Source: Aliivibrio sp. S4MY1 (GTDB taxonomy: Bacteria > Pseudomonadota > Gammaproteobacteria > Enterobacterales > Vibrionaceae). Taken from it: 42,254 nucleotides of DNA. Location of the stretch: the NCBI RefSeq assembly GCF_028765545.1, contig NZ_JARACP010000025.1, positions 1 to 42,254 of the forward strand, read 5' to 3'. How positions within the stretch are numbered: the stretch's first letter is position 1; the number at the start of each line of letters is the position of its first letter. The notes under the pieces were generated by a model. It made no database searches. It saw only the letters and a list, made by a program, of their open reading frames with translations, and had not been told where the DNA came from. The translations under genes were made by a program, and so were the position numbers. This document shows positions 5,885-16,284 of the stretch, one piece after another.

Positions 5885-6286
5885 ATATCACTCATTTTTT
5901 GCTATATAAAAGAGGGATTTTAAGCATAACGGTTAGAAAATACAATTGATGTAAATCATGGCTAGTAAAATAAAAATTCAGTGAAGATTGACAATTTTAT
6001 TGTGAGCAAGTGCAAGATATTTAACTCACCTTTTGAGCTATGGACGTGTAAATGATAATAGAGTCGGCCTAATTAAAAAAGGGAGTTTGATGGTAGGTTA
6101 TGTCTAAATTACATCTAATTAACAACTGTCCAAACTACGACCATTCAGTAACGAATGTAAAAAAAGTGGTTGACGTAGTGCCATCCTCCCTCAATAGTAA
6201 TATATAGATAAAGTTTAATTTATAGCTGTTGATATCATTATTTTAAGCAGCATTGTATTTCAGCACGAGGACGTTAGTGAGACATT
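5885..6286. promoter_or_regulatory. yciN-topA intergenic region
   Basis: About 400 bases without a credible gene. It must hold the yciN promoter (left) and the topA promoter(s) (right). TTGACG at 6170-6175 followed by AT-rich TAATATATAG (6198-6207), and TTGATA at 6229-6234, are candidate topA promoter elements, but none has ideal spacing. E. coli topA has several supercoiling-sensitive promoters, so several weak ones would fit. No clear operator or terminator is seen. Confidence 0.4.
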
Positions 6287-8938
6287 ATGGGTAAATCTCT
6301 AGTTATCGTGGAGTCACCAGCCAAAGCAAAAACAATAAATAAATACCTTGGCAAAGACTTCATCGTAAAATCCAGTGTAGGTCACGTACGTGATTTACCT
6401 ATGGGCTCAACGAGCACAGGTAAAAAAGCGGCTGCGGCATCGACTAAAGGCTTAAGTGTTGAAGAAAAAGCACGCATTAAGAAAGAAAGAGATAAAAAAA
6501 ATCTAATCAATAAAATGGGTATTGACCCATACAATGATTGGGCTGCTAACTATCAAATTCTTCCAGGTAAAGAAAAAGTAGTTGCTGAATTACAAAAATT
6601 AGCGGAAAGCGCAGATACTATTTATCTCGCAACCGATTTGGACCGTGAAGGGGAAGCTATTGCGTGGCACCTTCGCGAGATCATCGGTGGTGATGATTCA
6701 CGCTTTAAACGTGTGGTTTTTAACGAAATCACTAAAAATGCAATTCAGCAGGCTTTTGAAACTCCAGGTGAGTTGAGTATGCCTGGTGTAAATGCACAAC
6801 AAGCACGTCGCTTCTTAGACCGTGTAGTTGGTTTCATGGCTTCTCCATTGTTGTGGAAAAAAGTGGCCCGTGGTTTATCTGCTGGCCGTGTTCAATCAGT
6901 TGCTGTGAAGGTATTGGTTGAGCGTGAGCGTGAAATCAATGCATTTATTCCTGAAGAGTTTTGGGATATTCATGCAGACACGTTAACTGCAGACAAAGAA
7001 AACTTCCGTCTACAAGTAGCTCAACGCAATGGTTCTGCCTTCAAGCCGTTAAATCAAGCGGATACTCTTGCAGCTGCTAGTATTCTTGAAAAAGCAGAAT
7101 ATGAAGTGTGTAAGCGTGAAGATCGCCCAACAAAAAGTAAGCCATCAGCACCGTATATCACTTCAACACTGCAACAAGCGGCAAGTACACGTCTAGGTTA
7201 TGGTGTGAAAAAGACCATGATGTTAGCTCAGCGCCTCTATGAGGGCGGTTACATCACTTATATGCGTACTGACTCAACTAACTTAAGTAAAGAGGCTGTA
7301 GAGGCGTTACGTGAGTTTATTGGTTCTGAATATGGCGATAGCTATTTACCTTCAGCCCCTATTTTTTATGGTAGCAAAGAAGGCGCACAAGAAGCCCACG
7401 AAGCGATTCGTCCTTCAAGTGTTGATGTGAAAGTTGATGACCTACAAGGTATGGAAGCGGACGCTCATAAACTTTACAACCTAATTTGGAATCAATTTGT
7501 TGCTTGTCAAATGACACCAGCACAATACGATTCAACCACATTAAGCGTAAAAGCCGATGAATTTACTCTAAAAGCAAAAGGACGCATCCTTAAGTTTGAT
7601 GGTTGGACTCGCGTGCAACGTCCAATGGGTAAGAATGAAGATCAATTATTACCAGCGGTTCAACTTGGCGATAAGCTAAAACTTGAACAGCTTGATCCAA
7701 AACAACACTTCACTAAACCACCAGCGCGTTTCACAGAAGCGGCATTGGTTAAAGAACTTGAGAAAAAAGGCATTGGTCGTCCATCGACTTATGCATCAAT
7801 CATCTCAACTATTCAAGACCGTGGTTATGTTCGTGTTGAAAGTCGCCGTTTCTATGCCGAGAAAATGGGTGAGATCGTAACAGACCGTTTAAATCAATCG
7901 TTTGATGATTTAATGGATTACGACTTTACTGCTCGTATGGAAGGCAACTTAGATAAGATTGCTGAAGGCGATAAAGATTGGAAAGACGTACTTAATGCTT
8001 TCTTCCAAGATTTTACTGACGATATTGCTAAAGCTGAGCTTGATGAATCAGAAGGCGGTATGTCACCAAATAATATCGTAGAAACTGATATTAAGTGTCC
8101 TACTTGTAGCCGTAATATGGGTATTCGTACTGCATCAACTGGCGTATTCCTTGGATGTTCTGGTTACGCATTACCACCAAAAGAACGTTGTAAGACAACC
8201 ATTAACTTAGGCAATGAAGAGGGCATTATTAATGTTCTTGAAGAAGACGTAGAAACCGCAGCACTACGAGCGAAGAAACGTTGTCCTAAGTGTGAAACGG
8301 CGATGGACCCTTACCTAATTGATCAAGATCGTAAGCTTCATGTTTGTGGTAATAACCCTAACTGTGAAGGCTACATTATTGAGAAAGGTGAATTCCAACT
8401 TAAAGGCTATGATGGTCCAATTGTCGAGTGTGACAAATGTGGTTCAGACATGGAACTTAAGAACGGCCGTTTTGGTAAATATATGGATTGTACGAGTGAA
8501 ACGTGTAAAAACACACGTAAGATCTTAAGAAATGGTGAAGTTGCGCCACCAAAAGAAGATCCTGTACATCTTCCTGAATTGGAATGTGAAAAATCAGACG
8601 CGTACTTTGTGTTACGTGATGGCGCATCAGGTTTATTCTTAGCAGCAAGTACATTCCCTAAATCGCGTGAAACTCGTGCGCCATTAGTGGAAGAGCTCGT
8701 TCGCTTTAAAGATCGTCTGTCTCCTAAGTTCTTATACTTAACAGAAGCACCGACGCACGATCCAGATGGTAAGCCAGCAGTGATTCGCTTTAGTCGTAAA
8801 ACGAAAGAGAATTATGTTCGTACTGAAAGTGATGGCAAACCATCAGGTTGGACTGGTTTATACATCGATGGCAAGTGGGCAATTACCGATAAGCGTAAAA
8901 ACCAAAAGCCGAAAAAGAAGATTAATAATCTTTTTTGA
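6287..8938 (+). CDS. topA: DNA topoisomerase I
   Basis: An 883-residue type IA topoisomerase that relaxes negative supercoils by single-strand passage; E. coli TopA has 865. The TOPRIM domain is at the N-terminus ('[17 protein letters not shown]', then '[13 protein letters not shown]'). Tyr325 in '[12 protein letters not shown]' is the nucleophile that links to DNA. Three C-terminal zinc ribbons are visible, starting CPTC, CPKC and CDKC, followed by a basic tail rich in Lys. A Lys-rich insertion near residues 44-75 makes the N-terminal region slightly longer than in E. coli. A strong terminator follows at 8961-8990. Confidence 0.98.
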   Translation: MGKSLVIVESPAKAKTINKYLGKDFIVKSSVGHVRDLPMGSTSTGKKAAAASTKGLSVEEKARIKKERDKKNLINKMGIDPYNDWAANYQILPGKEKVVAELQKLAESADTIYLATDLDREGEAIAWHLREIIGGDDSRFKRVVFNEITKNAIQQAFETPGELSMPGVNAQQARRFLDRVVGFMASPLLWKKVARGLSAGRVQSVAVKVLVEREREINAFIPEEFWDIHADTLTADKENFRLQVAQRNGSAFKPLNQADTLAAASILEKAEYEVCKREDRPTKSKPSAPYITSTLQQAASTRLGYGVKKTMMLAQRLYEGGYITYMRTDSTNLSKEAVEALREFIGSEYGDSYLPSAPIFYGSKEGAQEAHEAIRPSSVDVKVDDLQGMEADAHKLYNLIWNQFVACQMTPAQYDSTTLSVKADEFTLKAKGRILKFDGWTRVQRPMGKNEDQLLPAVQLGDKLKLEQLDPKQHFTKPPARFTEAALVKELEKKGIGRPSTYASIISTIQDRGYVRVESRRFYAEKMGEIVTDRLNQSFDDLMDYDFTARMEGNLDKIAEGDKDWKDVLNAFFQDFTDDIAKAELDESEGGMSPNNIVETDIKCPTCSRNMGIRTASTGVFLGCSGYALPPKERCKTTINLGNEEGIINVLEEDVETAALRAKKRCPKCETAMDPYLIDQDRKLHVCGNNPNCEGYIIEKGEFQLKGYDGPIVECDKCGSDMELKNGRFGKYMDCTSETCKNTRKILRNGEVAPPKEDPVHLPELECEKSDAYFVLRDGASGLFLAASTFPKSRETRAPLVEELVRFKDRLSPKFLYLTEAPTHDPDGKPAVIRFSRKTKENYVRTESDGKPSGWTGLYIDGKWAITDKRKNQKPKKKINNLF

Positions 8939-8960
8939 AAATAGCTAACTAAAAAGTTAA

Positions 8961-8990
8961 AAGGAGCCGCAGTAATGTGGCTCCTTTTTT
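8961..8990 (+). terminator. topA terminator
   Basis: AAGGAGCC / GGCTCCTT stem with a ten-base loop followed by TTTTT, 22 bases after the topA stop codon. Confidence 0.9.
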
Positions 8991-9125
8991 ATGCCATTAA
9001 ATCATAACTCTTCATATTTTTAATTATTTTACTATATTCATTGATCTAACGCGGTATACCGAACAGCAACTAAGACCATAATAAAGGCAATATATTTTTA
9101 CTGTTCTATGGAAGTCGGTAGCGTT

Positions 9126-10544
9126 ATGCGTCAATACATGAAGTATTTAATCCCAACAGTTATTCCTTTAATTATTTTATTACTCCCTTTGTCCGCTTTT
9201 CCTTTTGAAGGAATGACAATAATTCAGCAGCGTGTCATTGCTATCTTTTTATTGGCAGCACTGTGTTGGGTATTTGAGCCAATTCCAATTTACGCAACCT
9301 CAGTAGTCATTATTGTTCTCGAACTATTAATGGTTTCTGATAAAGGATTTATCTTATTTAAGATGAATCAAGATGCACCTCATTTTGGAGAGTTGCTAAA
9401 TTACAGTGATATTATGGCAACCTTTGCCAGTCCGATAATTATGCTGTTCTTAGGTGGTTTTTTCCTAGCAATGGCGGCAACGAAATATCGATTGGATGTT
9501 AACTTAGCCAGAGTATTGTTAAAACCATTTGGAACCAACCCTAAGTTTGTCATGCTTGGCTTAATGTTGATTACAGGTATTTTCTCAATGTTTATGTCGA
9601 ATACGGCAACAACGGCGATGATGCTATCGATCTTAACGCCTGTTATTGCCGTATTTGGTCCGAAAGATCCAGGCCGAGTTGCGTTTGCTTTGTGTATTCC
9701 TATTGCGGCGAACATTGGTGGTATTGGAACCCCGATTGGAACCCCACCAAATGCCATTGCCTTGAAATATCTTGTTGGAGACAACCTAATCACATTCGGT
9801 GAGTGGATGGCATTTGGTGTGCCATTTGTCATCGTGATGATGGCGCTTGCTTGGTTCTTAATTACCTACTTATACCCAGCAAAACAAACCACTATGAATT
9901 TAGATATCAAAGGGAAGTTCTTAAAAACACCAAAAGCGATCATGGTGTACATCACATTCGCAGGAACGATCCTTTTATGGTTAATGGGGTCAAGTCATGG
10001 CATGAACTCATATACTGTTGCGCTAATTCCAGTTGCGGTTTTCTCTCTGACGGGGATCATCAACAAAGAAGATCTTAAGAAAATATCATGGGATGTGCTG
10101 TGGTTAGTTTCAGGTGGTATTGCTCTTGGTTTAGCGTTAGATAAAACAGGCTTGGCTAAGTTAGTGGTTCACAGTATTCCTTTTGATGCTTATTCTCCTT
10201 ATGTGGTTTTATTTGGTGCTGCATTCTTATGTTTAGTCATGGCAAATTTCATGTCACATACAGCAACGGCGAACTTATTGATGCCGATCATGGCTGCGTT
10301 AGGTACTTCAATGACGTCATTGACCCCATTAGGTGGTGAGCTAACCTTAATACTGATAGTTACATTTGCCGCTTCTCTAGGTATGTCATTACCAATCAGT
10401 ACACCACCAAATGCATTGGCGCATGCAACCGGTAATGTAGAAAGTAATCAAATGGCAAAAACAGGTGTGATATTGGGCGTCGTTGGTGTGTTATTAAGTT
10501 TTGTAATGGTATGGATCCTTCATACTGTGGGCCATATTGGATAG
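9126..10544 (+). CDS. DASS-family (INDY-like) sodium-coupled carboxylate transporter
   Basis: A roughly 472-residue inner-membrane protein of the divalent anion:sodium symporter family (SLC13), which imports C4-dicarboxylates or citrate with Na+. About a dozen membrane helices are evident. The two family signature sites are present: SNTATT near residue 158 and SHTATA near residue 377, each followed by a Pro-rich 'GTPIGTPPNA' / 'SLPISTPPNA' loop that forms the substrate/Na+ sites; VcINDY has the same layout. The ATG at 9126 has GGAAG ten bases before it; an ATG at 9108 is an alternative. A CGGTATACCG palindrome lies at 9052-9061. It is followed at three bases by a histidine kinase and then a receiver protein, which suggests the kinase controls, or is controlled by, this transport. 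Confidence 0.9.
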   Translation: MRQYMKYLIPTVIPLIILLLPLSAFPFEGMTIIQQRVIAIFLLAALCWVFEPIPIYATSVVIIVLELLMVSDKGFILFKMNQDAPHFGELLNYSDIMATFASPIIMLFLGGFFLAMAATKYRLDVNLARVLLKPFGTNPKFVMLGLMLITGIFSMFMSNTATTAMMLSILTPVIAVFGPKDPGRVAFALCIPIAANIGGIGTPIGTPPNAIALKYLVGDNLITFGEWMAFGVPFVIVMMALAWFLITYLYPAKQTTMNLDIKGKFLKTPKAIMVYITFAGTILLWLMGSSHGMNSYTVALIPVAVFSLTGIINKEDLKKISWDVLWLVSGGIALGLALDKTGLAKLVVHSIPFDAYSPYVVLFGAAFLCLVMANFMSHTATANLLMPIMAALGTSMTSLTPLGGELTLILIVTFAASLGMSLPISTPPNALAHATGNVESNQMAKTGVILGVVGVLLSFVMVWILHTVGHIG

Positions 10545-10547
10545 CCT

Positions 10548-11888
10548 ATGAATCAAGAAAAATTACAACGTTTGATTGATGCCTATTTTAGTCAAGAAGA
10601 GCGAAGAATTGTTATTCCTGCGGGTGAAACGATCTTAGAGCAGGGTGCCGACAATGACCGTCTATACTATGTTTGCTCTGGTGAGTTAGAAGGGTTCTAT
10701 CAAGAAGAAGAGAGTGAAAGCCAAGTTATGGTATTTAGTGCCTCTGAAGGCGCATTCATAGGCGTTCATAGTTTCTTTTCTGAAACCTTAATTGCTTCAT
10801 CAACCGTAGTGAGTAAAACAGAAAGTGAACTTGGGTGGATAGATACAAAGACCACAGCAGTTGAGCTAGAGCGCTATGGGCCACTTACCGCGCAGTTTAC
10901 GCCTATTATTGTTAATGAGCTTTCTCGTCGTCAGCGCAGAGCCATGCAAGAATCGATAGAGAAAGAAAAAGCACTACAAAAACTCTACTCTGCAGAGCAA
11001 ATGACCACACTTGGTCAATTGGCTGCGGGTATTGCTCATGAGCTTAATAATGCGGTTGGAGTCTTAAGCAGTAAAACAGAGCGTCTTCAGTCTATCATTT
11101 TAGAGTTACTAGAAGAGATACACCCAGAAGCGAGTAGTTTTGTTGATCAAGGTTTGATGAATGGTCAAAACATTAGTTCATCAGAAGTTCGCACAAGAGG
11201 GCGTGAAATAGAAGAGCGTTATGGTCTTGAAAGAGATCTCGCGCGTGAATTAGCTCGTGCGGTGCCTAGTGGTGAGTTATCAACGTACTGGTTAAGCGCT
11301 CCTGAAAAAGCCATACGCTATTGGAATATCGGTCGAGATCTTCATGACATGAGGTTAGCGGCAAGGCATTCTGTAGGTATTGTTCGCTCGGTGAAACAAC
11401 TAGGTAGAACAGATATAGATACCGATGAAATCCTTGATGTGAATGACAGCATTAATAAAGCGCTCGTCTTATTACAGAGTGATTTGAGGCGCGTCTCTGT
11501 GCATATGAGCCCAGCAGCAATGCCAATGGTAAAAGCATCAGCCACTGAGTTAGTTCAGGTGTGGGCTAATGTGATTAAAAATGCCAGTGATGCAATGGAG
11601 AAAATACAATCACCAGAAATTGAAATTTCGACTCGAGTATCAGGTCGATTTGTTTTAGTGACGATTGCGAATAATGGTCCTGAAATAGATGAAGTGACTC
11701 GCCGTAAAATATTCCAACCGAATTTTACCACCAAAAAGGGCGGACTTTCTTTTGGTTTAGGGCTCGGTCTAGCCATCGTAAAACGAATTATTACAGGATA
11801 CGGTGGCTCAATTGCAGTAAAGAGCAATCAAGAGAAAACCATTTTTAGAATTAAATTGCCAGTCGAGGACGGTCATGGAAAAACTTAA
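10548..11888 (+). CDS. Histidine kinase with N-terminal cyclic-nucleotide-binding-like domain
   Basis: A 446-residue cytosolic sensor kinase; no membrane segment is visible. Residues 10-125 form a CRP/CNB-like beta-barrel ('GETILEQGADNDRLYYVCSG', 'EGAFIGVHSFF'). A linker helix leads to a phospho-acceptor box with His164 ('LAAGIAHELNN'). A long insertion (about 185-260) separates this from the ATPase domain, with N-box Asn345 ('VIKNASDAM'), G1 'IANNGPE' and G2 'GLGLGLAIVKR'. Start is three bases after the transporter stop; its end overlaps the receiver gene by 14 bases. The three genes are one operon. Sensing by a CNB domain rather than a periplasmic domain points to an intracellular ligand or protein contact, perhaps with the transporter. 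Confidence 0.88.
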   Translation: MNQEKLQRLIDAYFSQEERRIVIPAGETILEQGADNDRLYYVCSGELEGFYQEEESESQVMVFSASEGAFIGVHSFFSETLIASSTVVSKTESELGWIDTKTTAVELERYGPLTAQFTPIIVNELSRRQRRAMQESIEKEKALQKLYSAEQMTTLGQLAAGIAHELNNAVGVLSSKTERLQSIILELLEEIHPEASSFVDQGLMNGQNISSSEVRTRGREIEERYGLERDLARELARAVPSGELSTYWLSAPEKAIRYWNIGRDLHDMRLAARHSVGIVRSVKQLGRTDIDTDEILDVNDSINKALVLLQSDLRRVSVHMSPAAMPMVKASATELVQVWANVIKNASDAMEKIQSPEIEISTRVSGRFVLVTIANNGPEIDEVTRRKIFQPNFTTKKGGLSFGLGLGLAIVKRIITGYGGSIAVKSNQEKTIFRIKLPVEDGHGKT

Positions 11889-12348
11889 TCTGATTTGTGT
11901 AGACGATCAAAGGGAAGTGCTGAGTGCCGTTTTGCAAGATCTTGCACCACTTAAATCATGGATTAATATCGAGGAATGTGAATCTGCGGATGAAGCATTA
12001 GACTTGATGGATGAGCTAGACAGTGAAGGAGGATATATCGCTTTAGTATTATCCGATCACGTAATGCCAGGAAAAAATGGTGTTGAATTATTGACTGATG
12101 TTTCCCACGATTATCGCTTTTTAAGAACAAAAAAAGTTCTGTTAACAGGGCAAGCAACTCATCAAGATACAATTATCGCTATTAATCGAGCGCGTATTGA
12201 AAGCTATATTGAAAAGCCATGGAACGGGGACGAATTAAGAGTGTTAGTTACTCGTTTAGTGACGGAATATATTTTTGATAAAGGGTTGGAATATACTGAC
12301 TATCAAGAACATTTGGATCAACAAGTTGTTCTTAGCCGATTAAGATAG
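11875..12348 (+). CDS. Response regulator with receiver domain and no DNA-binding domain
   Basis: A 157-residue protein. The receiver domain fills residues 4-125: Asp10/Asp11 acidic pair, phospho-acceptor Asp61 ('VLSDHVMPGKNG'), Thr91 and Lys114 ('YIEKPW'). The last 30 residues are a short helical tail, with no recognisable output domain. Its start lies inside the kinase gene, so it is certainly the kinase partner. Output is probably by protein-protein contact. A hairpin terminator at 12362-12390 closes the operon. Confidence 0.88.
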   Translation: MEKLNLICVDDQREVLSAVLQDLAPLKSWINIEECESADEALDLMDELDSEGGYIALVLSDHVMPGKNGVELLTDVSHDYRFLRTKKVLLTGQATHQDTIIAINRARIESYIEKPWNGDELRVLVTRLVTEYIFDKGLEYTDYQEHLDQQVVLSRLR

Positions 12349-12361
12349 TGCCAAATTAAAA

Positions 12362-12396
12362 CGCCTTACATAAGCAAACTATGTAAGGCGCTTTTA
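12362..12396. terminator. Terminator between the two-component operon and ldhA
   Basis: CGCCTTACATA / TATGTAAGGCG perfect 11-bp stem, seven-base loop, then CTTTTA on the plus strand. It lies between convergent genes and can serve the rightward operon. Confidence 0.75.
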
Positions 12397-12403
12397 TAGG
12401 TTA

Positions 12404-13399
12404 CTACACTTGAATTAATTCGTTACCAGAGTGTTCACCTTTTGAAAAGGCATCAATACTACCTAGTGTTGTCGCAGCTATATTATCTAATGCTTCTTCC
12501 GTTAAGAAGGCTTGGTGGCCAGTGAAAAGTACATTATGGCAAGCAGATAAACGACGGAAAACGTCATCGGTGATAATGTCGTTTGATTTATCTTGGAAGA
12601 AAAGCTCTTTCTCATGATCATAAACATCTAAACCGAGCGCACCGATCTTGCCTGCTTTTAAGGCTTCAATAGCGTTGGCTGAATTTAATAATCCACCACG
12701 ACTGGTATTAATGATCATTACGCCATCTTTCATTTTTTCAAATGAATCTGTGTCTAATAAGTGCGTGTTTTCAGGGGTTAATGGACAATGTAGTGTAATT
12801 ACATCTGATTTCGCAAAAATCTCATCTAAGGTGGTGTATTTCACCCCTAAATCAATCGCAACTTGGCTTGGGTATGGGTCATAACACAAGATTTCCATTC
12901 CTAAACCTTTAAGAATTCGCATGGTTGCGAGCCCAATTTTACCCGAGCCAATAACACCAACCGTCTTACCAAAGAAATTGAAGCCTGTTAACCCTTCTAG
13001 AGAGAAGTTGGCATCACGAGTTCGTTGATACGCTTTATGGAAACGACGGTTTAAGCACATCATCATTCCGACAGCATGTTCGGCGATGGCTTCTGGTGAG
13101 TAAGCGGGCACTCGAACTACTTGGAGGCCTAGTTCTTTTGCCGCATCAAGGTCTACACGGTCAAATCCCGCACAACGCATAGCGATTAATTTAGTGCCTT
13201 GATTCGCAAGTTTAGTGAGGACAGGAGCAGATAAATCATCATTAACGAATGCACAAACTACATCGGCACTATCTGCAATAGGTGCTGTACTTTCAGTAAG
13301 TTGAAAATTGAAATATTGACATTCGAATTGGTAATTTTGATTGATACTATTGAAAGAAACTTCATCATAAGATTTAGTACTGAACATTGCGATTTTCAT
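12404..13399 (-). CDS. ldhA: D-lactate dehydrogenase (fermentative)
   Basis: A 331-residue NAD-dependent D-2-hydroxyacid dehydrogenase, which reduces pyruvate to D-lactate in mixed-acid fermentation. E. coli LdhA has 329 residues and the same motifs. NAD-binding 'GVIGSGKIG' is at residues 148-156. The catalytic triad is Arg234 ('NTSRGGLLN'), Glu263 ('DVYDHEKELFF') and His295 ('FTGHQAFLT'). 'YDHEKELFFQDKS' is characteristic of LdhA within the superfamily. AAGGAT lies before the ATG. It is a single-gene unit between convergent and divergent neighbours. Confidence 0.93.
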   Translation of the reverse strand: MKIAMFSTKSYDEVSFNSINQNYQFECQYFNFQLTESTAPIADSADVVCAFVNDDLSAPVLTKLANQGTKLIAMRCAGFDRVDLDAAKELGLQVVRVPAYSPEAIAEHAVGMMMCLNRRFHKAYQRTRDANFSLEGLTGFNFFGKTVGVIGSGKIGLATMRILKGLGMEILCYDPYPSQVAIDLGVKYTTLDEIFAKSDVITLHCPLTPENTHLLDTDSFEKMKDGVMIINTSRGGLLNSANAIEALKAGKIGALGLDVYDHEKELFFQDKSNDIITDDVFRRLSACHNVLFTGHQAFLTEEALDNIAATTLGSIDAFSKGEHSGNELIQV

Positions 13400-13649
13400 A
13401 TAATATCCTTACAAATAAACAGGTTATAATAATGCTAACTCTTTCCACTTTACCACTTCTTTAACTAAAAATAAGATAAAACTCATGAATAAAATGTTTT
13501 AATGCTTATGGTATTAAGAGTATTTACGTATCAGAACTATAATTTGTTCATAGTTAACTATTATTTTCCTAAGTTTAGCGATTGCGCTCATGTAATTGAT
13601 AATAGATATCATCTAGACTTAATGAATATTCAGTAATGAGGTTTTTATT

Positions 13650-15356
13650 ATGATGCAGAAAATAACAAATTGGTTGAGTAGAGATCCAGAACCAAGAACT
13701 CGAGAAGAGCTTCAGTACCTTGTCGATATTGGTAATATGGCAGAATTAGAAGATCGCTTCTCTTCTCGACTTCAATTTGGTACCGCTGGATTGCGAGGAA
13801 TGGTAGGAGCTGGGCCTAACCGAATGAATCGTCTGGTAATTCAAGAAACAGCTACTGGATTAGGTCATTATTTAATAGACCATATCTCGAATGCTAGCGA
13901 AAGAGGTGTTGTTATAGGCTATGACGGCCGCACAGATTCCCAACAGTTTGCACACGATACAGCAAGTGTATTAACAGCATTGGGCATCAAGGTTTTTTTA
14001 ACAACCAAAGTTGCGGCAACACCTATTGTAGCTTATGGGATTAAGAAGTTTAATGCAGCCGGAGCCGTCGTGGTTACCGCAAGTCATAACCCACCAGAAT
14101 ATAATGGTTTTAAAGTGTATTGGGAGAATGGGGCGCAAATTATTCCGCCACACGATTCAGGTATTGCCAATGAGATCGATATTGCAGCCACAAAGCCTAT
14201 TCCACTGATGTCATTGAGTGATGCTGAGGCTCGAGGGCTTTTAGTGTGGTTAGATGACGAATACTATCAATGTTATCGTAATGCAATGAACAGCAATCCA
14301 CTGCTTTCAAATCATACCAACCCATCAGCCATTTCAATTGCTTATACAGCGATGCATGGTGTGGGTGCCGATATGGCAGAAACCTTATTGCGTGATGCTG
14401 GATTTAATCATGTGGTAAGCGTGGCAGAACAAAGAGAACCAGATGGAACCTTCCCAACGGTAAATTTCCCTAATCCTGAAGAAAAAGGGGCTATGGATAT
14501 GGTTATCGCCCTTGCTGATTCAGTGCAGGCAGAGCTTGCATGCGCTAATGATCCTGATGCAGACCGTTTTGCACTTGCTGCACGAAAAGATGACGGTAGC
14601 TATCAAATGCTTACAGGCGATCAGGTTGGTATTTTATTTGGGCATTATCTGTTGAAACATACAGAACCAAGTAAGCAGCTTGTTGGTAATACCATTGTTT
14701 CGTCCACGTTATTGAAAAAGGTTGCGGAATCGAAAGGGGCAGAGTATTTCCAAACGCTAACGGGCTTCAAATGGCTAACTAATGTTGCGATGCAAAAACA
14801 AAGTGAAGAGAAACAATTTCTTTTTGCTTATGAAGAAGCGCTTGGATACACCATTGGCAGTGAAGTGTGGGATAAAGATGGTTTATCTGCTTTAGTTGCT
14901 TTTGCTCAATTAGCGGCAGAACTTTCAACACAAGGTAAGAGTGTCTGGGATGAGTTGGAATTAATTTATCGTACTCATGGATTGTATATAAATGCACAGC
15001 GCAGTATCGCTTTAGCACCAAATTATCCGCCGGTTGGCGATAAGCTAAGAGCGAATCCACCAAAGCAAATTGCTGGAGTGAATATTGCGGTTACTGAAGA
15101 TTTAAAAGCGTCATTGAGATATCTCTCAGATGGCACGACAGAATCAATCGATTTACCAGCCAGTGATGTTGTGATTTATCATTTAGAAGATGGTTCTCGT
15201 ATTATTGTTCGCCCATCAGGTACTGAGCCAAAACTGAAGTGTTATTACGAAGTGGTGGTAGCGATTGCACCAGCAGATGAATACTCGGTCATTCAAACTA
15301 AAGCTAATGAAGCGATGGATCATTTAATTGAAGAGCATCAAAAGAGCCTAGTTTAA
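13650..15356 (+). CDS. Phospho-sugar mutase (phosphoglucomutase/phosphomannomutase family)
   Basis: A 568-residue alpha-D-phosphohexomutase, interconverting sugar 1- and 6-phosphates through a phosphoserine. Visible sites: 'RLQFGTAGLRG' (41-50), phosphoserine loop 'TASHNPPEYNGFKVYW' with Ser145, Mg2+ loop 'NDPDADRF' (300-307), sugar-binding 'EEALGYTIG' (about 395) and phosphate-binding 'RPSGTEPKLK' near the C-terminus. Length and the 'GLRG' start resemble the PGM2/PgcA branch (glucose- or pentose-phosphate mutases), not the shorter E. coli Pgm or ManB. GAGG precedes the ATGATG start. It is a single-gene unit with a strong terminator. Confidence 0.9.
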   Translation: MMQKITNWLSRDPEPRTREELQYLVDIGNMAELEDRFSSRLQFGTAGLRGMVGAGPNRMNRLVIQETATGLGHYLIDHISNASERGVVIGYDGRTDSQQFAHDTASVLTALGIKVFLTTKVAATPIVAYGIKKFNAAGAVVVTASHNPPEYNGFKVYWENGAQIIPPHDSGIANEIDIAATKPIPLMSLSDAEARGLLVWLDDEYYQCYRNAMNSNPLLSNHTNPSAISIAYTAMHGVGADMAETLLRDAGFNHVVSVAEQREPDGTFPTVNFPNPEEKGAMDMVIALADSVQAELACANDPDADRFALAARKDDGSYQMLTGDQVGILFGHYLLKHTEPSKQLVGNTIVSSTLLKKVAESKGAEYFQTLTGFKWLTNVAMQKQSEEKQFLFAYEEALGYTIGSEVWDKDGLSALVAFAQLAAELSTQGKSVWDELELIYRTHGLYINAQRSIALAPNYPPVGDKLRANPPKQIAGVNIAVTEDLKASLRYLSDGTTESIDLPASDVVIYHLEDGSRIIVRPSGTEPKLKCYYEVVVAIAPADEYSVIQTKANEAMDHLIEEHQKSLV

Positions 15357-15403
15357 AAGTGAGAAGATCAAGAAACTAAGCTTTTAAAAAGTAGGATAGA
15401 AAC

Positions 15404-15439
15404 AAAAACGGTGAGCATTAAACTCACCGTTTTTATTTT
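15404..15439. terminator. Bidirectional terminator between the mutase and the LysE exporter
   Basis: AAAAACGGTGAG / CTCACCGTTTTT perfect 12-bp stem with a seven-base loop, followed by ATTTT. Serves both convergent genes. Confidence 0.9.
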
Positions 15440-15452
15440 AAATAATATAGAT

Positions 15453-16091
15453 TTACAGAGTGGTTACAAAAGAGCTCAGCATCCATAGTGCAAGAATGAT
15501 AAAAATTCCGCCCATGAATTTGTGTTGATACGTTCTGAATTTCACGTTATTGATTAGTGACTTTCCAAGTGTTCCCACTAATGCTACCAAGATTAAGTTA
15601 AACAATAAACCAAGAACGTTAAGCAATAAGCCAAGCACCAACATTTGCTCACCAGAGGTTGCCGCTATATTGGTTGAAACAAATTGCGGTAAAAACATCA
15701 CAAAGAAGACTAATGCTTTAGGGTTTAGTAAATTACTAACTAGTGCACGCTGGTAAAACGTGGTTGCCATTGTCGAACCTTGTTGTAGTTTTGGTGCCTC
15801 ATCTGCTTCTGCTCGAATACAATCCCAACCCATCTTTAATAAGTACGCGCCACCAACTAGGTGCAATGCTTTTAAGGCTAAAGGACTCATTGCGATTAAC
15901 GCAGATACACCTAAAGCAGCAAGGAGCGTCAAAATAATTCCCGAGGTCGCATTACCTAAGCTGGCAAATAAACCCACTTTACGGCCGTAACTCATGCTTG
16001 AACTTGCAATCAACAGCATATCCGGACCAGGTAATAAAAGTAGGGCGATAACGGCGGTTAAGTAAACAGGAAGAATAGTAATATCAATCAT
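15453..16091 (-). CDS. LysE/RhtB-family amino-acid exporter
   Basis: A 212-residue inner-membrane protein with about six helices. The N-terminal signature 'LLPGPDMLLIASSSMSYGRK' fits the LysE/RhtB family, which exports amino acids or related compounds by proton antiport. The conserved 'LLNPKALVFFVMFLPQF' is present in the middle. The substrate cannot be read from the sequence. It stands alone, ending at the shared terminator at 15404-15439. The ribosome site is poor. Confidence 0.88.
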   Translation of the reverse strand: MIDITILPVYLTAVIALLLLPGPDMLLIASSSMSYGRKVGLFASLGNATSGIILTLLAALGVSALIAMSPLALKALHLVGGAYLLKMGWDCIRAEADEAPKLQQGSTMATTFYQRALVSNLLNPKALVFFVMFLPQFVSTNIAATSGEQMLVLGLLLNVLGLLFNLILVALVGTLGKSLINNVKFRTYQHKFMGGIFIILALWMLSSFVTTL

Positions 16092-16284
16092 TATTTTATT
16101 TTGAATTATAAATCAGGTGGCGGATTTTATAGCAGTAAGATCTACTTTTCCATTTTTAAAGCGCCATTTTAGAATAAATAATCAGCATGTTAAAAAATAA
16201 TGATATATTTGTTATTAAGTGGTATTGGATGTGGCTTTTATGTGTCTAAGTTACTAGGGTTACCACGGTAACTTGTCATTTCGC

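Noticed and set aside
9401-9832. 143-codon open frame on the minus strand inside the DASS transporter gene
   Set aside because: It is antisense to a well-recognised membrane protein gene; its composition mirrors the hydrophobic codons of the other strand.
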